This document shows, piece after piece, positions 6,630-9,331 of a stretch of 9,331 bases of DNA (position 1 is its first letter; each line of letters starts with the position of its first letter). The notes below the pieces were generated by a model. The model was not told where the DNA came from and made no database searches. It saw only the letters and a list, made by a program, of their open reading frames with translations. The translations under genes were made by a program, and so were the position numbers. This DNA comes from Sphingobacterium sp. GTDB lineage: Bacteria > Bacteroidota > Bacteroidia > SpSt-205. Where the stretch lies: assembly GCA_028276345.1 (NCBI GenBank), contig JAPYWM010000037.1:1-9331 (forward strand), written 5' to 3'.

Positions 6630-7628
6630 GTGTCTGTGGAAGAGGTTCGTGCGGGCGCTGAGCGCCTGCGAAAAGTCTATCAGAGCCTTCGGAAGGCGCT
6701 ATCCCCTGTGATCGTCGGGCAAGAAGAGCCCCTGCACTTTCTTACGTTGAGTCTTTTTGGTGGGGGGCATGCGCTGCTGATTGGGCCGCCGGGCGTAGCG
6801 AAAACCCTCATGGTCAGCTCCCTCGCCAGTGCCATGGGCCTTTCTTTCCACCGGATTCAGTTTACGCCTGACCTCATGCCTGCTGATATTGTAGGTACGG
6901 AGCTTTTGCAGATAGACCCCGAGACGGGCCAGCGGTATTTCCGATTTAGCCCGGGGCCCGTTTTCGCTAATATCATCCTGGCCGATGAGATCAACCGCGC
7001 CTCCCCCAAGACCCAATCTGCCCTCTTAGAGGCTATGCAGGAGCGAGCCGTTTCTATTGCCGGGCAGACCCACCCCCTCCCAAAGCCCTTCTTTGTGCTG
7101 GCTACCCAGAATCCCATCGAGCAAGAGGGCACCTATCCCCTCCCCGAAGCGCAGTTAGACCGGTTCATGTTTGCCATCTTTGTCTCGTATCCGAAGTACG
7201 AGGAGGAGATGGAGATTGTTCGGCGCACGACGGCCCCTTGGGAGCCGAAGGTGGAGCTGCTCTTGTCGGCGGAGGAGATTCTGACCTACCAGCGTTTTGT
7301 GCGGCAGATGCCCGTCGCGGATAATGTAGTTCGCTATGCGGTAGAGCTTGTTCGGTACACCCGCCCGCAGGAGAATCCAGACGATACCTTCATTCGGGAG
7401 AATATCAGCTGGGGGATCGGCCCACGGGGCGCGCAGTTTCTGATATTAGCCGCGAAAGCGCATGCTCTGCTCTCTGGCAAGTATGCGCCCGATGTGGAAG
7501 ATGTGCAGGCGGTGGCCATTCCCACGTTGCGGCATCGGATGGTGCTTTCCTATCAGGCGGAGGCTGAGGGGATTTCGCCTGACCAGATCCTTCGGTATCT
7601 GATGGAGAAGCGGCTGGCGGTGGTATGA
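6630..7628 (+). CDS. MoxR-family AAA+ ATPase
   Basis: MoxR proteins are cytoplasmic AAA+ ATPases thought to act as chaperones that help mature or activate specific protein complexes, often with VWA-domain partners. The 332-residue protein has Walker A GPPGVAKT (52-59), the family stretch FTPDLMPADIVGTE (78-91), Walker B IILADEINRA (115-124) with Asp119 and Glu120, and sensor 1 LATQNPIEQEGTYPLPEAQ (157-175). It also has the arginine-finger region LDRF (176-179) and sensor 2 WGIGPRG (261-267) with Arg266. Length is typical. The start is GTG at 6630, chosen because a TACCTTTG box lies 4 nt upstream; a GTG two codons later is possible. It overlaps glpK by ATGA. The DUF58 and VWA genes that usually follow moxR are absent from the visible part, so the client cannot be named. 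A link with the upstream MNT-HEPN gene is not indicated, because this gene has its own box. Confidence 0.93.
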   Translation: MSVEEVRAGAERLRKVYQSLRKALSPVIVGQEEPLHFLTLSLFGGGHALLIGPPGVAKTLMVSSLASAMGLSFHRIQFTPDLMPADIVGTELLQIDPETGQRYFRFSPGPVFANIILADEINRASPKTQSALLEAMQERAVSIAGQTHPLPKPFFVLATQNPIEQEGTYPLPEAQLDRFMFAIFVSYPKYEEEMEIVRRTTAPWEPKVELLLSAEEILTYQRFVRQMPVADNVVRYAVELVRYTRPQENPDDTFIRENISWGIGPRGAQFLILAAKAHALLSGKYAPDVEDVQAVAIPTLRHRMVLSYQAEAEGISPDQILRYLMEKRLAVV

Positions 7629-9028
7629 ATTACTACCTGGCCATAGATGAGGGGACGAGTTCGGCGCGGGCGATAGTTTTTTCGGAGGCGGGGGAGATTC
7701 TGGCGATAGGGCGACGGAATTTTAGCCTGTACTATCCCCAGCCGGGGTGGGTCGAGCAAGAAGCGGAGGAGATCTGGCAAGCGCAGTATGAAGCGGTTCA
7801 GGAAGCTCTGCGGGGAGCTGGCCTTACGCCAGAGCGGATAGCGGCGGTGGGGATTACTAACCAGCGGGAGACGGTGGTGGCCTGGGACCGGAAAACCGGC
7901 CGACCTTTACACCGGGCGATTGTCTGGCAGGATCGGCGCACGGCCGACCGCTGCACCGCCCTTAAGCCCCATGAACCCGCTCTCCGCCAAAAAACCGGTC
8001 TCGTCGTAGACCCTTACTTTTCCGCCACCAAGGTAGAGTGGCTTCTCAAGGAGGCTGGTATTCCACCTACGGCGGCTTTTGGCAATATAGATAGCTGGCT
8101 GCTCTACAAGATGTGCGGCATCCATGCCACCGACGTCTCCAACGCCTCCCGTACGCTGCTTTACAACCTACACACGCACGCCTGGGACGAGGAGCTGCTG
8201 GCGCTTTTCAACGTACCGAAGGAAAGTTTGCCGGTGATTCATCCCAGTGGGGCCTTTTATGGCGAGACGGCGGTGTGGGGCGGAAAGATGCCCGTGTGGG
8301 GGGTTATTGGGGATCAGCAGGCGGCGCTGTACGGGCACGGCTGCCAAGCCCCCGGCCAGGCGAAAAACACCTATGGCACAGGCTGCTTCCTCCTCAAAAA
8401 TATCGGGCCTAAGCCCGCTTTGCCGCCGGATGGGCTTCTGCTCACAGTGGCCTGGCAAGTCGGAAAAGGCGAGGTGGTGTATGCCTGGGAGGGGGCGGTT
8501 TTTAGTGCGGCAGCCGCCCTGCAATGGTTAGAGAAGATAGGCCTTCTTTCGGACTACAAGGCGCTGGACACGCTGGAGGGGCCGGGGCGGGAGGTGTTTT
8601 TTGTGCCGGCGTTTACGGGGTTAGGGGCGCCTTACTGGGACCCGTATGCCCGGGGGCTCATCATAGGTCTGACGCGAGATACGGAGGTAAAGGACCTCCT
8701 TCTATCGGCGTTGGAAGCGATGGCTTATCAGAGTGCGGAGGTTTTGGAGTTAATGGGGGAGATTTCGGAGCTGCGGGTGGATGGGGGCGTGAGTGTGAAT
8801 CCCTATCTGATGCAGTTTCAGGCGGATATTTCCGGGGTGCCGATAGTGCGGGCGGTGCATGCAGAAGTGACGGCATGGGGGGCGGCCTCGCTGGCGGCAC
8901 ACGCAGCGGGCTTACCGGCTGCTTCTCTGAGCGGCAAAGAGCGCTTTATACCCCGGCCCCAGGCGGCGTCTCGCTTAGAGCGGTGGAAGGCCGCCGTCCA
9001 CCGGGCCATGCATTGGGCCCAGTCATAG
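7625..9028 (+). CDS. glpK: Glycerol kinase (FGGY family)
   Basis: Phosphorylates glycerol to glycerol 3-phosphate with ATP in the cytoplasm, the entry step for glycerol use and lipid precursors. Family signatures run in order: phosphate-binding IDEGTSSARA (7-16), GITNQRET (76-83) with substrate residues Arg81 and Glu82, IVWQDRRT (99-106) with Trp101, TGLVVDPYFSATK (124-136) with Tyr131, GDQQA (229-233) with catalytic base Asp230, KNTYGTGCF (247-255), FTGLGAPYWDPYARG (330-344) and DGGVSVNPYLMQFQ (386-399). At 467 residues it is about 35 shorter than the E. coli enzyme. The loop that binds the inhibitor fructose 1,6-bisphosphate in E. coli (GGTR near residue 234) is missing, and the IIAGlc-binding segment is not conserved, so those controls are probably absent. 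The ATG overlaps the moxR stop (ATGA), implying coupled translation. No glpF or glpD is visible. Another FGGY sugar kinase is less likely given the strong glycerol-site match. Confidence 0.95.
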   Translation: MNYYLAIDEGTSSARAIVFSEAGEILAIGRRNFSLYYPQPGWVEQEAEEIWQAQYEAVQEALRGAGLTPERIAAVGITNQRETVVAWDRKTGRPLHRAIVWQDRRTADRCTALKPHEPALRQKTGLVVDPYFSATKVEWLLKEAGIPPTAAFGNIDSWLLYKMCGIHATDVSNASRTLLYNLHTHAWDEELLALFNVPKESLPVIHPSGAFYGETAVWGGKMPVWGVIGDQQAALYGHGCQAPGQAKNTYGTGCFLLKNIGPKPALPPDGLLLTVAWQVGKGEVVYAWEGAVFSAAAALQWLEKIGLLSDYKALDTLEGPGREVFFVPAFTGLGAPYWDPYARGLIIGLTRDTEVKDLLLSALEAMAYQSAEVLELMGEISELRVDGGVSVNPYLMQFQADISGVPIVRAVHAEVTAWGAASLAAHAAGLPAASLSGKERFIPRPQAASRLERWKAAVHRAMHWAQS

Positions 9029-9041
9029 CCCCGCTCCCCCG

Positions 9042-9049
9042 TACATTTG
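9042..9049 (+). promoter_or_regulatory. Putative -7 promoter box of the permease gene (TACATTTG)
   Basis: TACATTTG ends 4 nt before the ATG at 9054, with CATA between. It fits TAnnTTTG and lies in the 25-nt gap after the glpK stop, so the permease gene may be transcribed independently of moxR-glpK. No terminator-like hairpin was seen in the gap. Confidence 0.58.
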
Positions 9050-9053
9050 CATA

Positions 9054-9331
9054 ATGGCGCAAACTGACTTCTGGAAAAGCCTATTCCGAACAAAGCCCAT
9101 TGAACTGTATCAGAAAGAAAGTCAGGAAAGTGGGCTTCGGCGGGCGCTGGGGCGCTGGGCGCTCGTGTCCTTAGGGATTGGGGCCATCATCGGCGGCGGG
9201 ATTTTTACGCTGACCGGCGTCGCCGCCAAAAACTACGCCGGCCCTGCCCTCGCCATCTCATTCGTGATTGCTGGCTTTGCATGCCTCCTCGCAGCCCTGG
9301 CGTATGCGGAGTTCGCCAGTATCGTTCCCGT
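9054..9331 (+). CDS. APC-family (CAT-like) amino acid permease, N-terminal part (cut by window edge)
   Basis: The first 92 residues of an inner-membrane amino acid transporter of the APC superfamily, most like the cationic amino acid transporter (CAT/YfnA-like) branch. After a charged cytoplasmic N terminus with LFRTKPIE (10-17) and LRRALGRW (28-35) comes the first membrane segment with the signature GIGAIIGGGIFTLTG (41-55). This unwound glycine-rich helix contacts the substrate amino group in the family. A second hydrophobic segment follows (about 63-83) and ends with AYAEFAS (83-89). The remaining ten or so membrane helices lie beyond the window. The start ATG is supported by the TACATTTG box 4 nt upstream and by the match to family N termini. 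Substrate specificity cannot be told from this part. Confidence 0.9.
   Translation, partial: MAQTDFWKSLFRTKPIELYQKESQESGLRRALGRWALVSLGIGAIIGGGIFTLTGVAAKNYAGPALAISFVIAGFACLLAALAYAEFASIVP

Noticed and set aside
6395..6661. Small plus-strand open frame bridging the MNT-HEPN stop and the moxR start
   Set aside because: It uses a different frame from the MNT homology in the relic and overlaps both neighbours; the pseudogene explains the sequence better.
8395..8402. TAnnTTTG match (TATTTTTG) on the minus strand inside glpK
   Set aside because: It points against the gene and no minus-strand gene follows; most likely chance.
9029..9053. Possible terminator between glpK and the permease gene
   Set aside because: The 25-nt gap shows no hairpin with a T tract; only the promoter box is supported.
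8524..9054. Open frame of 176 codons overlapping glpK in another frame
   Set aside because: The composition is glycine-rich without family motifs and comes from reading the strongly supported glpK sequence out of frame.
1..9331. tRNA, rRNA, CRISPR array, insertion sequence or prophage
   Set aside because: I saw no repeated spacers, transposase motifs, terminal inverted repeats or tRNA-like folds; coding density leaves almost no room for them.

Overview
The window looks like a compact, GC-rich bacterial chromosome segment. The best clue to the organism is a short box of the form TA(C/T)(A/C)TTTG lying 4 or 5 nt upstream of five start codons. This matches the TAnnTTTG -7 promoter element known from Bacteroidota. 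Together with ordinary housekeeping genes and very tight gene packing, it suggests a GC-rich member of the Bacteroidota or a related lineage. A thermophilic lifestyle is possible but only a guess, based on compactness and the presence of an MNT/HEPN gene.

Left half (1-5568, all on the minus strand, read from right to left): a five-gene unit in the order aconitase (acnA), 16S rRNA methyltransferase (rsmG), complex I subunit A (nuoA), an NAD(P)-dependent aldehyde dehydrogenase, and thiazole synthase (thiG, cut by the window edge). Each junction is a 1-nt gap or an overlap of 1 to 8 nt, so the genes are probably co-transcribed and translationally coupled. nuoA also seems to have its own promoter inside the end of rsmG. 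It stands alone, without nuoB and the other complex I genes.

Centre (5569-6629): a 68-nt divergent promoter region separates acnA from a plus-strand gene that encodes a minimal nucleotidyltransferase (MNT) and a HEPN domain in one chain. These two modules usually form a two-gene toxin-antitoxin type pair. Directly after its stop codon is about 175 nt of decayed sequence that is clearly related to the middle of the MNT domain. It is a pseudogene relic of a second copy and fills the whole gap up to the next promoter box.

Right half (6630-9331, plus strand): a MoxR-type AAA+ ATPase overlaps a glycerol kinase (glpK) by ATGA. No DUF58 or VWA partner of MoxR and no other glycerol gene is present. 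After 25 nt comes the start of an APC-family amino acid transporter, cut by the window edge, with its own promoter box.

The most interesting signals are the start-codon-proximal promoter box (implying leaderless or near-leaderless mRNAs), the one-chain MNT-HEPN protein with its pseudogenised neighbour, the unusual moxR-glpK coupling, the isolated nuoA, and a patchy switch between G-ending and C-ending synonymous codons inside single genes. I saw no mobile element, CRISPR array, tRNA or rRNA.
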